Counted from the stretch's first letter, positions 25,825 through 34,434 are shown. The stretch: DNA of 64,000 bases from JABWAN01 sp041918175 (GCA_041918175.1 JAYRWE010000088.1:1-64000); one strand, 5' to 3'. Notes: a model not told the origin generated them from the sequence alone. Numbers and translations are program-made.

Positions 25825-26238
25825 TTAGAGGTCTACTTGGGTATTCGTTGACTTATCACGTTGCGTTGGGTCGCCCGGTGAATTGCCGACTAGCTGCTCG
25901 ACTTCCATAATTCTCTTTTTCAAAATGGCTTGTTCTTGAATCAAAACCTTATTCTGCTCGCTCAACTTCGAAACGATCACCGAGAAGTTGAGCAGTAACA
26001 CGATGAGGAACATGATGGCGAGGGTGTAGATGAAGGCCGGCGGATAATAAATGCCAACGGCATGCGCCAGCGCATCGAGATAATCAATCAACAGCGGCGC
26101 GGCAAACAATATCAAAGCGGTGAGCACCCAAAGAATCGCATAATTTTCTTTGAGGTTTTTTCGTCGCACCAAATTGATTACGAAAAGCAGCAACGCAAAG
26201 CTGAGCATCGCGACAAACAAACGCGCATGGGTGGTCAT
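25825..26238 (-). CDS. DUF2304 membrane protein
   Basis: 137 residues from ATG 26238 (GGAG 9 nt upstream). Three hydrophobic segments (about 5-22, 32-52 and 65-88), then a helical C-terminus (LSEQNKVLIQEQAILKKRIMEVEQL), which is the layout of DUF2304. Such proteins occur next to DPM1-like glycosyltransferases and are thought to help membrane attachment. It follows the GT2 gene 26297-27028 by 58 bp and forms the second of two GT2-DUF2304 pairs in tandem. Confidence 0.8.
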   Translation of the reverse strand: MTTHARLFVAMLSFALLLFVINLVRRKNLKENYAILWVLTALILFAAPLLIDYLDALAHAVGIYYPPAFIYTLAIMFLIVLLLNFSVIVSKLSEQNKVLIQEQAILKKRIMEVEQLVGNSPGDPTQRDKSTNTQVDL

Positions 26239-26296
26239 CAATGATCTCCAATGCAAAACCGAGCCGAGCAAATCGAGAAGAGCATATGGTTGTCTT

Positions 26297-27028
26297 TCAT
26301 TCCGACTTGATCGCGCCGTAATATTTTCGTCCGCGCAGCAGCACTACGAAAATCGCCAAACACATTTTGATTACGTAGTAAAGCGATTTCCAATTGGCAT
26401 GCATGCTCACGCCCGCCATGCGCTGCCGCATCACCACGGGCACTTCTTTCACGTTGAAACCGGCATAGTTCAAAACGATCAACGTATCCGCGTCGGGATA
26501 ATCCGTGGGATAATTGTCGTTCGCAAAAAAACGAATCGCGCGCGCATTGAGCGCTTGATAGCCGGTTGTGGGGTCCGTCACTTTCTTGCCGGTGGTCAAC
26601 GACACTATCGCGCCGAAAAAATACATGCCCACCCGCCGAATCGCTGGGATGTGATAATTAGCTTTGCCGAGAAAACGCGAGCCTAGCACCACGTCGTTTT
26701 CGGTGCGCGTGATTTCTTGCGCCAGCTTGGGAATATAGCTGGGATCATGTTGGCCGTCGCCGTCGAGTTGAATGCAAAAATCATAGCGCAACTCGCGCGC
26801 ATAGCGAAAGCCGGCCTGCACCGCGCCGCCATAGCCGAGATTGCACGGCAAGTCGATGACCTGCGCGCCCAACTCCTGCACCAAAAAACTCGTGCGGTCG
26901 CGGGAGTGATCGTTGACCACGAGCACGTCCAAGTTTGGATTGTGCTGCGCAACCTCGGCGAGCACCTGCCGAATATTTTCTTCTTCGTTGTACGCGGGAA
27001 TAATGATGATCCCATTACTTCTTTTCAT
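26297..27028 (-). CDS. DPM1-like family 2 glycosyltransferase
   Basis: 243 residues from ATG 27028 (AGGA 7 nt upstream; a start at 27055 lacks one). GIIIIPAYNEEENIRQVL, VVNDHSRDRT and LDGDGQHDPSYIPKL (DGD metal site) and GSRFLGK are those of polyprenyl-phosphate sugar synthases. No C-terminal transmembrane pair, so it may depend on the DUF2304 protein for membrane binding (inference). Probable product is a polyprenyl-phosphate hexose used by the GT39-like enzymes. Confidence 0.85.
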   Translation of the reverse strand: MKRSNGIIIIPAYNEEENIRQVLAEVAQHNPNLDVLVVNDHSRDRTSFLVQELGAQVIDLPCNLGYGGAVQAGFRYARELRYDFCIQLDGDGQHDPSYIPKLAQEITRTENDVVLGSRFLGKANYHIPAIRRVGMYFFGAIVSLTTGKKVTDPTTGYQALNARAIRFFANDNYPTDYPDADTLIVLNYAGFNVKEVPVVMRQRMAGVSMHANWKSLYYVIKMCLAIFVVLLRGRKYYGAIKSE

Positions 27029-27082
27029 ACGCTTCCTACGCGAGAGAAAACCCATGGGAGCTATGTCGGCGCAACCGCAAAC

Positions 27083-27445
27083 TTATTTTTGTTCCTGCTT
27101 CTGTAACTGTTGCACCATGTCGCGCAGCAATCCGACTTCCTGCACGAGGGTTTTGTTTTGCTCCGTCAATTGCGAAATCACCACTGTGAGATGCAGAAAC
27201 ATCGCCATCGCGCAGAACCCGGCAATAATGAACAAAGCCGAGGGCGCGTAGTAAACGCCAAGCACAGCCGCGACTTTTTCCAGCAGGTCGCGCCAAATCG
27301 AGAGCACGATCAACACGACCGCGGAAGCAAACCACAGCAGTGAGTATTTCTCCAGCACTTTGCGTTTGCGAATCAACTCAAAAATGATCGCTGCGATGAT
27401 CAAACTGCCGAGCACGGCGAAAACTTGAATGCGAAATCCGGTCAT
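27083..27445 (-). CDS. DUF2304 membrane protein
   Basis: 120 residues; ATG 27445 overlaps the preceding GT2 stop (ATGA). Three hydrophobic segments and a C-terminal coiled helix (VISQLTEQNKTLVQEVGLLRDMVQQLQKQEQ), with KYSLLWFASAVVLIVLSIW as the conserved middle. It is a paralogue of the protein at 25825, sharing the SEQNK/TEQNK-LVQE motif. The coupling supports a complex with the GT2. Confidence 0.85.
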   Translation of the reverse strand: MTGFRIQVFAVLGSLIIAAIIFELIRKRKVLEKYSLLWFASAVVLIVLSIWRDLLEKVAAVLGVYYAPSALFIIAGFCAMAMFLHLTVVISQLTEQNKTLVQEVGLLRDMVQQLQKQEQK

Positions 27446-28167
27446 GCTTGCGCTTCCACTTGGCGATATACTTTAAACATATCCACGATGATGGCGAGCA
27501 ATACTTTGATCATGTAATAAACCGCGCCGAACGAACCGATAGATGATTCGCCGGAGTGACGCGGGCGCATTTTGACCCCGCGCTCTTGAATGCGAAAACC
27601 CGTGCGACCGAGAATGACGACCACTTCCGGCTCGGGATAATCCGTCGGATAATAGCGGCTCAAAAATTCAATCGCGCGGCGGTTGTATGCGCGAAAGCCG
27701 GACGTGTTGTCCGTTACGCGCTGGCCGATCAACAAAGAATTGACCGCGGTAAAAATTATCATGCCCATGCGGCGCGCAAGCGGCGTGCGATATTGTCGCT
27801 CGCCGATATAACGCGAGCCGATGCACAGGTCCGCTTCATTGCGATTGAGCACGTCGAGCAGAATCGGCAACTCGCTCGGAATGTGCTGGCCGTCGCCGTC
27901 GATTTGGATCGCGATATCATAGCCGTTGTCGCGCGCGAACTTGAAGCCGGTTTGCACCGCGCCGCCGATGCCGAGATTGATCGGCAAACGCACCACGCGC
28001 GCGCCGTGTGCTTGCGCGACTTCAGTAGTACGATCAAGGGAGCCGTCATCAATCACAAGCGCATCCAACGGCAAGCCCGTGCTTTTGATCTCATCAATCA
28101 CGCTGCCGATATTCTCCGCTTCGTTATAAGCGGGAATGATGACGAGAATTTTTGGTTGGGGGTTCAC
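27442..28167 (-). CDS. DPM1-like family 2 glycosyltransferase
   Basis: About 241 residues from a GTG at 28167; the start is uncertain, because the frame is open to an ATG at 28272 inside the upstream gene and no ribosome binding site decides. KILVIIPAYNEAENIGSVI, VIDDGSLDRT and IQIDGDGQHIPSEL (DGD) and GSRYIGE are present; NTSGFRAYNRRAIEFL and YPTDYPEPE match the paralogue at 26297. Coupled to the DUF2304 gene. Likely a polyprenyl-phosphate sugar synthase on the inner face of the membrane. Confidence 0.82.
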   Translation of the reverse strand: MNPQPKILVIIPAYNEAENIGSVIDEIKSTGLPLDALVIDDGSLDRTTEVAQAHGARVVRLPINLGIGGAVQTGFKFARDNGYDIAIQIDGDGQHIPSELPILLDVLNRNEADLCIGSRYIGERQYRTPLARRMGMIIFTAVNSLLIGQRVTDNTSGFRAYNRRAIEFLSRYYPTDYPEPEVVVILGRTGFRIQERGVKMRPRHSGESSIGSFGAVYYMIKVLLAIIVDMFKVYRQVEAQA

Positions 28168-28225
28168 AATGGCAATGTTTTTATGATGTGCAATCAAACC
28201 ATGACATTCTAAGCTTAATTCAACT

Positions 28226-29362
28226 TCATCGCAGCGCGGGCATTGCGACGCTCGCCAACTCGCGCTCGCCATTCACCAAACGATAGAACAAACGCTCATA
28301 CTGCTCGGTGATGCGATCCCACGTGTAGTTGGCTTTGATGCGCTCCACGGCGAGTGCGCGATAGCGCGCAACGTTCGCGGGTTGATCGAGCAAGAGCTGC
28401 ATTTTCGCGCGCAGATCGTCAGGCTGTTGCGTGGTGAAATACAAGCCCGCCTCGCTCAACACTTCGCGATGTTCGGGAACGTCATTCGCCAACACGCAGT
28501 TGCCGTGGCCCATGGATTCGATGAGCGCAGGGTGCGTGCCGCCGACTTCCGTGGCTTGAATATAAAAATACGCATGCGATTGAAACTCACGGTAGCCTTG
28601 CCCAAACACATAGCCCGTGAAAATAATGCGCGGGTCCTTCGTGCTCTTGAGCTGTTGAATGTACTCGGCATTGTACGGCGCATCGCCGACGATGACGAGT
28701 GGCAAATCGCTCCGCACTTTCTCATATGCCTTCACCACCAGATGCGCATTGTTCTCCGGCTCCAAGCGACTGACATAGAGCACATACTTACGCGGCTCGA
28801 GCTTGAAGCGATCGAGCACCTCGTGCGTCGGCACGCGCTCAATCGGCGCGCCGTATGGAATGAACGTCGAGCGCTTGTTGTATTTCTCCAAATAATATTT
28901 CTCGATATCGCGCGCGTCGGTCACCACTTCATTCGGCGTGAAAATAGCGATGCGTTCGGACATTTTGTAAAATGCCTTGCCGAGCGCATTCCACTTCGCG
29001 CGCTTCCATTCAAGCCCATCGACATTCAACGCAACCTTTTGGCCGGCGAGGCGCGGGATAAATGCAAACGAGCTGTTCGCGCTATTGCACACGAGCACGG
29101 CGTCGTAAGGCTCTTTCAGCGCATGCACCGCGCAGAGAAAAGTGTGCGCCACAGTATCGAAATACTTGTGCGAAATCGTCGGCAGAATTACTAGCCGCAC
29201 GCCTTTGTAGAATTCATCCGGATGTTTGATGTTGTTCGAGCGGCCATACACCGTCACTTCATGGCCGCGTTCAACCAAACGCGGCGCGAGTTCTTCCGCA
29301 AAAGTTTCGAAGCCGCCGTAGTTCGCGGGAATGCCGCGAATACCCATGATTGCAAGTTTCAT
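28226..29362 (-). CDS. DUF1972/family 4 glycosyltransferase (rhamnosyltransferase-like)
   Basis: 378 residues. The N-terminal DUF1972 signature MGIRGIPANYGGFETFAEEL is complete (residues 6-25), followed by VTVYGRSN and ALNVDGLEWKRAKWN. The C-terminal half holds YVLYVSRLEPENNAHLV, PLVIVGDAPY and EVGGTHPALIESMGHGNCVLA. Members of this group act as rhamnosyl- or related transferases in EPS and O-antigen loci, a specificity not provable here. Cytoplasmic. It is 30 bp after the flippase gene stop at 29393. Confidence 0.88.
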   Translation of the reverse strand: MKLAIMGIRGIPANYGGFETFAEELAPRLVERGHEVTVYGRSNNIKHPDEFYKGVRLVILPTISHKYFDTVAHTFLCAVHALKEPYDAVLVCNSANSSFAFIPRLAGQKVALNVDGLEWKRAKWNALGKAFYKMSERIAIFTPNEVVTDARDIEKYYLEKYNKRSTFIPYGAPIERVPTHEVLDRFKLEPRKYVLYVSRLEPENNAHLVVKAYEKVRSDLPLVIVGDAPYNAEYIQQLKSTKDPRIIFTGYVFGQGYREFQSHAYFYIQATEVGGTHPALIESMGHGNCVLANDVPEHREVLSEAGLYFTTQQPDDLRAKMQLLLDQPANVARYRALAVERIKANYTWDRITEQYERLFYRLVNGERELASVAMPALR

Positions 29363-29392
29363 TCGTCGATCAGTATTGATATTTTATGCTGC

Positions 29393-30814
29393 TTACTTCG
29401 TTACGCCCAACGACTCGCGCAAGCGGCGCAAGTCCACCGGATTAATCTCTTTGCTCAACCACAACAGGAGCAAGTAAACGCCCGCGAGCACAATCGCTTT
29501 CAGGATGAAGCCGATTGAAACAAATTCCACACTCTGCGCGAGTACGTAAACACCGAGCGCAATACCAAGCGTGCGCGGAATCGACCACGAGAGCAAAAGT
29601 GGCTTCACTTCATGTCGAATGTACCACAACGCGAGCAATGCGCCGATTGCGCCAACCACACTCGTTGCGATTGCGCCGCCGAGCAATTGCAAGCGCGGCA
29701 CAAAAAGCAGATTCAACAAAACATCAACAATCACCAAGGCGGCGACCATCACAAAACAAGCCGTCATGCGATTGCGCGCAATCATGATCGTGTTAATCAC
29801 GGCCATGAGCGTGACGCCGGACAATCCGGCCATCAACAGGCGCAACACCGGCGCGGCAGCGACGAAGGCTTCGCCGAAGAAGAGCGCGATCAAATCTTCT
29901 GCCGTCAATGCGACGACTACGTTGGCGAGCGTCAAAAAGATGAGCAAATAGCGCAGCGTGTCTTGCGTCAACTCGGAGGCGCGCTTTTCTTCATGCCCGG
30001 CAATCGCGCGCGAGAGCGAGGGCAGGAGCACGGCAGAGATTGCGATGGACATGAAGTACGAAAGTTTCGCGAGTACCGCGGCGGAAACGTACCAACCGAC
30101 TTCTTCGGCAGAAAGAAAATATTTCACGAACCAGAGATCAATCGCAAAGAACGCATTCAAACCGACGAAGTAAAGCACATTTTGCGCGGCCCATGCCCCG
30201 TAACGCAATGTTTGTAACTCAATGTGCTTTTGTTGTGGTCGATAAAAAATCAGCGCGAGCAGCAATGCAACCGTGGAAGCAATCGCGTTACCAACGAGCG
30301 CGCCCTGCACGGAGAAGCCGAGCCACACGAACACGAGGATTGCGGCAACGCGCGCCAGCGAATACGTGATGCCGAGCCACGTGTATTGCGCGAAACGATG
30401 CAAGCCGTTCTGCACGCCAAGAAAATATTTGTACAGGCCATACACGATAATGTCGAGGCCCGCAATACGAAACAAGGTCGTCAAACTTTCATCGCGAAAG
30501 AATCGTGCGAGCAGCGGCGCGGATAATTCAAACGCGGCGAACACGAGCACGGTGTAAAGCATTTGCCAGCGCAACGTCTGCTTGACCAATTGCGTCATGG
30601 TCTCGGGCCGCTCGCCGCCGAATTTTTGAATGACCTCTGGAATGCCGGTGATCACGAACAGCTCCACAACCACGAGCACGGACATCACCAGCCCGAAGTT
30701 GCCGTAATCCACCACGCCCAACAAACGCGCGAGACCAAAGTTCACGGCCAAGCCCGCAGCGAGGAAGATGACCTGGCTGCTCATCAACAAAATTGTGGCG
30801 CGACCGACTTTCAT
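29393..30814 (-). CDS. Wzx-type polysaccharide flippase (second copy)
   Basis: 473 residues, about 14 transmembrane helices: ATILLMSSQVIFLAAGLAVNF, ARLLGVVDYGNFGLVMSV, GIPEVIQKFGGERPE, VGLNAFFAIDLWFVKYFLSAEEVGWY and SIAISAVLLPSLSRA, which together mark the MOP-superfamily oligosaccharide flippases. It is not a close duplicate of the flippase at 16269. It suggests that two different lipid-linked units are moved, or that one flippase serves another glycan. Confidence 0.9.
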   Translation of the reverse strand: MKVGRATILLMSSQVIFLAAGLAVNFGLARLLGVVDYGNFGLVMSVLVVVELFVITGIPEVIQKFGGERPETMTQLVKQTLRWQMLYTVLVFAAFELSAPLLARFFRDESLTTLFRIAGLDIIVYGLYKYFLGVQNGLHRFAQYTWLGITYSLARVAAILVFVWLGFSVQGALVGNAIASTVALLLALIFYRPQQKHIELQTLRYGAWAAQNVLYFVGLNAFFAIDLWFVKYFLSAEEVGWYVSAAVLAKLSYFMSIAISAVLLPSLSRAIAGHEEKRASELTQDTLRYLLIFLTLANVVVALTAEDLIALFFGEAFVAAAPVLRLLMAGLSGVTLMAVINTIMIARNRMTACFVMVAALVIVDVLLNLLFVPRLQLLGGAIATSVVGAIGALLALWYIRHEVKPLLLSWSIPRTLGIALGVYVLAQSVEFVSIGFILKAIVLAGVYLLLLWLSKEINPVDLRRLRESLGVTK

Positions 30815-30840
30815 GCGATGATTACATTTTGTAGTTTGAT

Positions 30841-30930
30841 TGTCATTCAGGAGGAATCTTTTTACTCGCTTGAAAACAGTTCATTGGGAATATCGTGCCG
30901 AACACTGCAAAGGATTCCTACTGAATGACA
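30841..30930. repeat. Repeat family A, long copy A4
   Basis: 90 bp from TGTCATTCAGGAGG to CCTACTGAATGACA. The loop is about 17 bp longer than in the other copies. Lies 23 bp past the stop of the SDR-oxidoreductase fusion. Confidence 0.85.
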
Positions 30931-30952
30931 GCGAGAGGGTGGCAAAAAAAAC

Positions 30953-33097
30953 TCACGCCGACTTTCTCTCTACGACGGGAAACTCTTCCGGCGCTTTCAT
31001 CTTCATCCACATGTCATCCATGAGCTTCATGGCCTCAAGCCCTTCCGCCGCAGAAACCGGCTCGACCTCATTCAACAAAATGCTGCGATAGAACAAGCCG
31101 ATCAAACGCTCCGTTCCTTCAAACAAATATCTTTGGCTTTTGAACATCGCGAAGAGATTCCGCCATGCCGCACGGCGTAGCGCTTTGCCGCCTTTGAACC
31201 CGTTCAAACTGCGATTGAGCATGCGCGGCAACGGACCGATCTCTTGATCCAGCAACACGGCTTTGTTCAAGAAATCGATCTTCATCGAACCTTTGGTCCC
31301 GAACACATTCACGTATTGATAGCGCGGCGAGGTCGAAAGCGAGAGCGAGATCATACCCACGCATTGTCCGCTTTGTAAAAATACTTTTAGCTCATCATGC
31401 GCCAAGCCCGCGATGTTGCCTGAATTGCTCGTCGCAATTTCTTGCACGCGACTCTTCGGCATAAAATCCGTGAGCACATACAACGCATGCGGCATGAAAT
31501 CTTGATACACCGAGCCGGGCAGCTTCATGCCCCAATAATTTTTTGGATCAAACGGCAGCGTCGAACCGAATTGTGTGCCGTACCAACTTTCAACGAATGT
31601 GAGGTTGCCGAGCAAGCCGCGGCCGACAATCGCACGCGCTTCGAGCATGACCGTATCATAAAGATGATTATGCACCACGCCCAGCTTCACGCCATGTTCT
31701 TTCGCGAGACTCATCATCTCGCGCGCCTGTGCGGCGTCCAACGCCATGGGTTTTTCGACGAGCACATGACAGCCTTTTTCCATCGCAAAGCGCGCGACTG
31801 GTGCATGAAACTGCGGCGGCGTGAGAATATGCACCACGTCCGGTTTCTCTTTCTCGATCATGTCGCGATAATCGAGAAACTTCTTTGTGAGACCGAAACG
31901 TGCTGCGACATCGTTCAGCGCGGTTTCTTTCGGATCGGCGAGCAAAATCTCACCGGCGTTTTTCATATCTTTGATAATGTCGATATGCACCGCGGAGATA
32001 TTGCCGCAGCCGACGATGCCCACGCGCAGTTTCTTTTCAAGAGGGATGACGACTTTTCCCGCAATCAAACCATGCGAACGTTTCGGCAAACGCTTTTCGC
32101 GTTGCCATTTCGCCGTGCGCTCCAAACTTTCTTTGAAATTCACATAAGGCTGCGCACCAAACACGCGCTTAAATTTTTCGTTCGAATAATTGATCGAGGT
32201 GCAATAGAGCTTCAGATGCAGATCGCTTAATGGTGGCTTCTTGCCGCCGGATTTAAACATTTGTTTGAGCGTGAACTTCGCCATGCTCATCACCCAACGC
32301 GGCACCGCAATCACGCCGACGTTGTGATTGATCCGTGCGCGCAAAAATTTGATCCACTCTTTCCGCGTCAACGTTTCGTTTTCGGTGTGATTAAAACACT
32401 CGCCCACGACGTTGTCCATGTGCAGCGCGCGCACGACGGCATCCGCAACATTTTCGACATAGCTCAACGGCAGCTTCGTGTTAGAATTGCCGATGAGAAG
32501 GGTTTTCTCTTCGCCCAAGCCGAGGCCGGTCGTCGCGGGAAAGAGACTGCCGCCGGGTCCATAAATCGCGCCGGGGCGGAAGATGACGCACGGCACACTG
32601 TGCTCTTTCACATATTGCCACACCAACTTTTCCGCGGCAATCTTCGACTTCGCATAAAACGCGGCGTGTGCGCCTTCTTCATACGGCATGTCTTCGGTGA
32701 AGACCGGCTTCGCGCTCATGCTCGCGTGCGCATAAACACTGGCCGAACTGATAAACACGAAACGTTTGACTTTGTGCTGGCGCGATGCTTCAAGCAACAC
32801 TTGCGTGGAATGCACGTTCGTCGCGTAGAAATCTTCCCAACTGCCGCCAAACGTGGCCGCCGCATGAATCACATAATCGGCCTCGGCAACCGCTGCGGCG
32901 AGACACGCTTCATCGCGCACATCGCCGGAAATGAGCGACACGCCGGGCTGCTCCAAATGTGCGGGCAATTTTGTGCGCCGCGCCAATGCCGTGACGTGAT
33001 AACCTTCAGCCAGCAGCCGCTGCACCAACGCGCGTCCGACAAAGCCTGCGCCGCCGGTGAGGAAGACTGTAGGAGTGTTGCGAGAGATGAGTTTCAT
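30953..33097 (-). CDS. Fusion of an extended SDR and a Gfo/Idh/MocA oxidoreductase
   Basis: 714 residues in one open frame. Residues about 10-345 are an extended SDR: VFLTGGAGFVGRAL, HAAATFGGSWEDFYATNVHST, FISSASVYAHAS, catalytic YAKSK, FRPGAIYGPGG. Residues about 355-714 are a Gfo/Idh/MocA enzyme: RVGIVGCGNISAVHID (NAD(P) loop), ILTPPQFHAPVARFAMEKGCHVLVEKPMALD (given in part; EKP is the signature), VHNHLY and the KNYWGMKLPGSVYQDFMPHAL region with the conserved acid-His pair. Both active sites look intact. Two consecutive redox steps on one nucleotide sugar, or channelling, is inference. Such proteins are normally separate. Confidence 0.88.
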   Translation of the reverse strand: MKLISRNTPTVFLTGGAGFVGRALVQRLLAEGYHVTALARRTKLPAHLEQPGVSLISGDVRDEACLAAAVAEADYVIHAAATFGGSWEDFYATNVHSTQVLLEASRQHKVKRFVFISSASVYAHASMSAKPVFTEDMPYEEGAHAAFYAKSKIAAEKLVWQYVKEHSVPCVIFRPGAIYGPGGSLFPATTGLGLGEEKTLLIGNSNTKLPLSYVENVADAVVRALHMDNVVGECFNHTENETLTRKEWIKFLRARINHNVGVIAVPRWVMSMAKFTLKQMFKSGGKKPPLSDLHLKLYCTSINYSNEKFKRVFGAQPYVNFKESLERTAKWQREKRLPKRSHGLIAGKVVIPLEKKLRVGIVGCGNISAVHIDIIKDMKNAGEILLADPKETALNDVAARFGLTKKFLDYRDMIEKEKPDVVHILTPPQFHAPVARFAMEKGCHVLVEKPMALDAAQAREMMSLAKEHGVKLGVVHNHLYDTVMLEARAIVGRGLLGNLTFVESWYGTQFGSTLPFDPKNYWGMKLPGSVYQDFMPHALYVLTDFMPKSRVQEIATSNSGNIAGLAHDELKVFLQSGQCVGMISLSLSTSPRYQYVNVFGTKGSMKIDFLNKAVLLDQEIGPLPRMLNRSLNGFKGGKALRRAAWRNLFAMFKSQRYLFEGTERLIGLFYRSILLNEVEPVSAAEGLEAMKLMDDMWMKMKAPEEFPVVERKSA

Positions 33098-33139
33098 TTT
33101 TTATTCAAAAGCTTCAATTTACTCGGAACGTTTTCCTGC

Positions 33140-33168
33140 TTGACAACACACGGCAAGACTCGTATTCT
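33140..33168 (+). promoter_or_regulatory. Sigma70-type promoter of the Phd-like antitoxin gene
   Basis: Consensus TTGACA at 33140-33145 and TATTCT at 33163-33168 with a 17-bp spacer, 51 bp before the ATG. It is the best promoter match noticed in the window. Confidence 0.65.
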
Positions 33169-33219
33169 TGCTGCGAAGAAAGATTGCCGCAAAACTTCTT
33201 TCAAACATGAAGTACATAA

Positions 33220-33435
33220 ATGACCACACAAACCGTAACTATTGAAGATGTGCAAGCACGTCTTGCGGAGTTGTTGAACCTTGTGCAAGCCGGCAACGAA
33301 ATTATCATCGCGCAGGGCGACCAACCCGTGGCGCGTTTAGTAGCCATTGCCGAATCAAAACCCAAGCGCCGTATCGCCGGCTTGCATCGCGGCAAAATTT
33401 GGATGAGCGAGGATTTTGATGCGCCGTTGCTTTAA
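33220..33435 (+). CDS. Phd/YefM-type antitoxin
   Basis: 71 residues: TVTIEDVQARLAELLNLVQAGNEIIIAQGDQPVARLVAI is the Phd/YefM fold (strand, helix, helix, IIIA-x-G-x-PVA-x-L), and the tail RRIAGLHRGKIWMSEDFDAPL is the toxin-binding segment usual in VapB/Phd antitoxins. No PIN or Doc toxin follows; the next gene encodes a NYN-domain nuclease 138 bp on. It is therefore an orphan antitoxin or works with a non-canonical partner. Confidence 0.85.
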   Translation: MTTQTVTIEDVQARLAELLNLVQAGNEIIIAQGDQPVARLVAIAESKPKRRIAGLHRGKIWMSEDFDAPLL

Positions 33436-33452
33436 CTCTAAAAAATTATCCC

Positions 33453-33480
33453 TTGATTATCCGAACAGGCTTTCTATATT
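33453..33480 (+). promoter_or_regulatory. Promoter in front of the NYN-domain gene
   Basis: TTGATT at 33453-33458 and TATATT at 33475-33480 with a 16-bp spacer. The predicted transcript starts before the hairpin at 33523-33550. Confidence 0.5.
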
Positions 33481-33522
33481 TGCCCTTGTCTTCCCCCCTT
33501 TGGGACGTTGAGTTCCATTGGC

Positions 33523-33550
33523 CCCGCATGCCTGAGCATGCGGGTTTTTT
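33523..33550 (+). terminator. Intrinsic terminator, possible attenuator of the NYN-domain gene
   Basis: Perfect 9-bp stem CCCGCATGC/GCATGCGGG with a CTGA loop followed by six T. It ends the antitoxin transcript, but it also lies between the promoter at 33453-33480 and the first possible ATG (33556). Confidence 0.85.
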
Positions 33551-33573
33551 ATTTTATGAAAACCTCTCCCGCC

Positions 33574-34185
33574 ATGAACAGAGTCAAATTCTTCATCGAC
33601 GGTTTTAACGTCTACCACGCCCTCCACCGTGAATCAAAATTCCACCGTTACAAATGGCTCGACTATTCCAAGCTGGCGAGCCTGTTCGTTCGGCGAACGG
33701 ATCAGATTGTCGAAGTTCTATACTTCACGGCGTTGGCGAGTTGGGATGTTCAAAAAGTTAATCGCCATAAAATTTTGCTCGCGGCCCTCAAGCACAAGAG
33801 CGTCAAAATCGTTTTAGGGCAATTTCAAAGAGTTGAAAAACATTGCCAGCAATGCCATCGGCGTTATCAGACCTTTGAAGAGAAGAAGACCGACGTCAAC
33901 ATCGCCGTCGAAATCATGAAAGCGGCAGTCCGAGACGAATTTGATACGGCCATCATTATATCCGGCGACAGCGACTTGGTGCCCGTCGTTGAAGCCATCA
34001 AATCGCTTTTTCCCACCAAACGAGTCGGCGTCATTATTCCAATCAATGGCAAAGCCGAGTCGCTGAAACAAGCTTGCGATTTTCACATGAAAATGAAAGA
34101 GAAGCATTTGATCGCCAGTATTTTTCCCGATGAGATCGAGCTTGCCAGCGGCGCCAAGCTTTTGCGCCCGCAGTCTTGGAAGTGA
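33574..34185 (+). CDS. NYN-domain protein (LabA/DUF88-like putative RNase)
   Basis: 203 residues from ATG 33574; ATG 33556 would add six residues and neither has a Shine-Dalgarno site. The PIN-like NYN core is clear: VKFFIDGFNVYHAL (first Asp), EEKKTDVNIAVEIMKAA (KTDV, second Asp) and AIIISGDSDLVPVVEAI (GDSD). A CQQCH pair in the middle may bind zinc. Members are metal-dependent ribonucleases or regulators. Its expression must pass the terminator just upstream. Its neighbour is a Phd-like antitoxin. Confidence 0.85.
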   Translation: MNRVKFFIDGFNVYHALHRESKFHRYKWLDYSKLASLFVRRTDQIVEVLYFTALASWDVQKVNRHKILLAALKHKSVKIVLGQFQRVEKHCQQCHRRYQTFEEKKTDVNIAVEIMKAAVRDEFDTAIIISGDSDLVPVVEAIKSLFPTKRVGVIIPINGKAESLKQACDFHMKMKEKHLIASIFPDEIELASGAKLLRPQSWK

Positions 34186-34214
34186 TCGTGCATTACAAGC
34201 AGCACGATTTCACT

Positions 34215-34391
34215 CTACTGCTTCTCCCACCTAAAAACCTGCATCGTCTTCTTCTCATCCTCCCACACGCGCGTCATATTATTCTCCACAAACCGCGCGA
34301 CCTCTGTTGGCCCGTACTGGCTGCGCTCGAAGCGATAAGTATCGACCACGAACATGGCCTCGCGATGTTGTGCGAGCATGCGTTGCAGTTC
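34215..34391 (-). pseudogene. Remnant of a duplicated GT39-like C-terminus
   Basis: 58 codons and a TAG that match the C-terminal end of the gene at 34816-36480 almost residue for residue (ELQRMLAQHREAMFVVDTYRF versus ELQRMLAQHREALFVVDTYRF, given in shortened form, and NNMTRVWEDEKKTMQVFRW versus NNMTRVWEDEKRTMQVYRW). The frame upstream is unrelated, so no complete gene remains. The two copies flank the plus-strand antitoxin-like gene at 34495. Confidence 0.85.
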
Positions 34392-34406
34392 ATGATAGAT
34401 TTTCTC

Positions 34407-34434
34407 TTGCCTTCTTCGTTTTTCCGTGTAATTT
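34407..34434 (+). promoter_or_regulatory. Putative promoter of the antitoxin-like gene at 34495
   Basis: TTGCCT at 34407-34412 and TAATTT at 34429-34434, 16-bp spacer. Moderate match. Confidence 0.4.
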
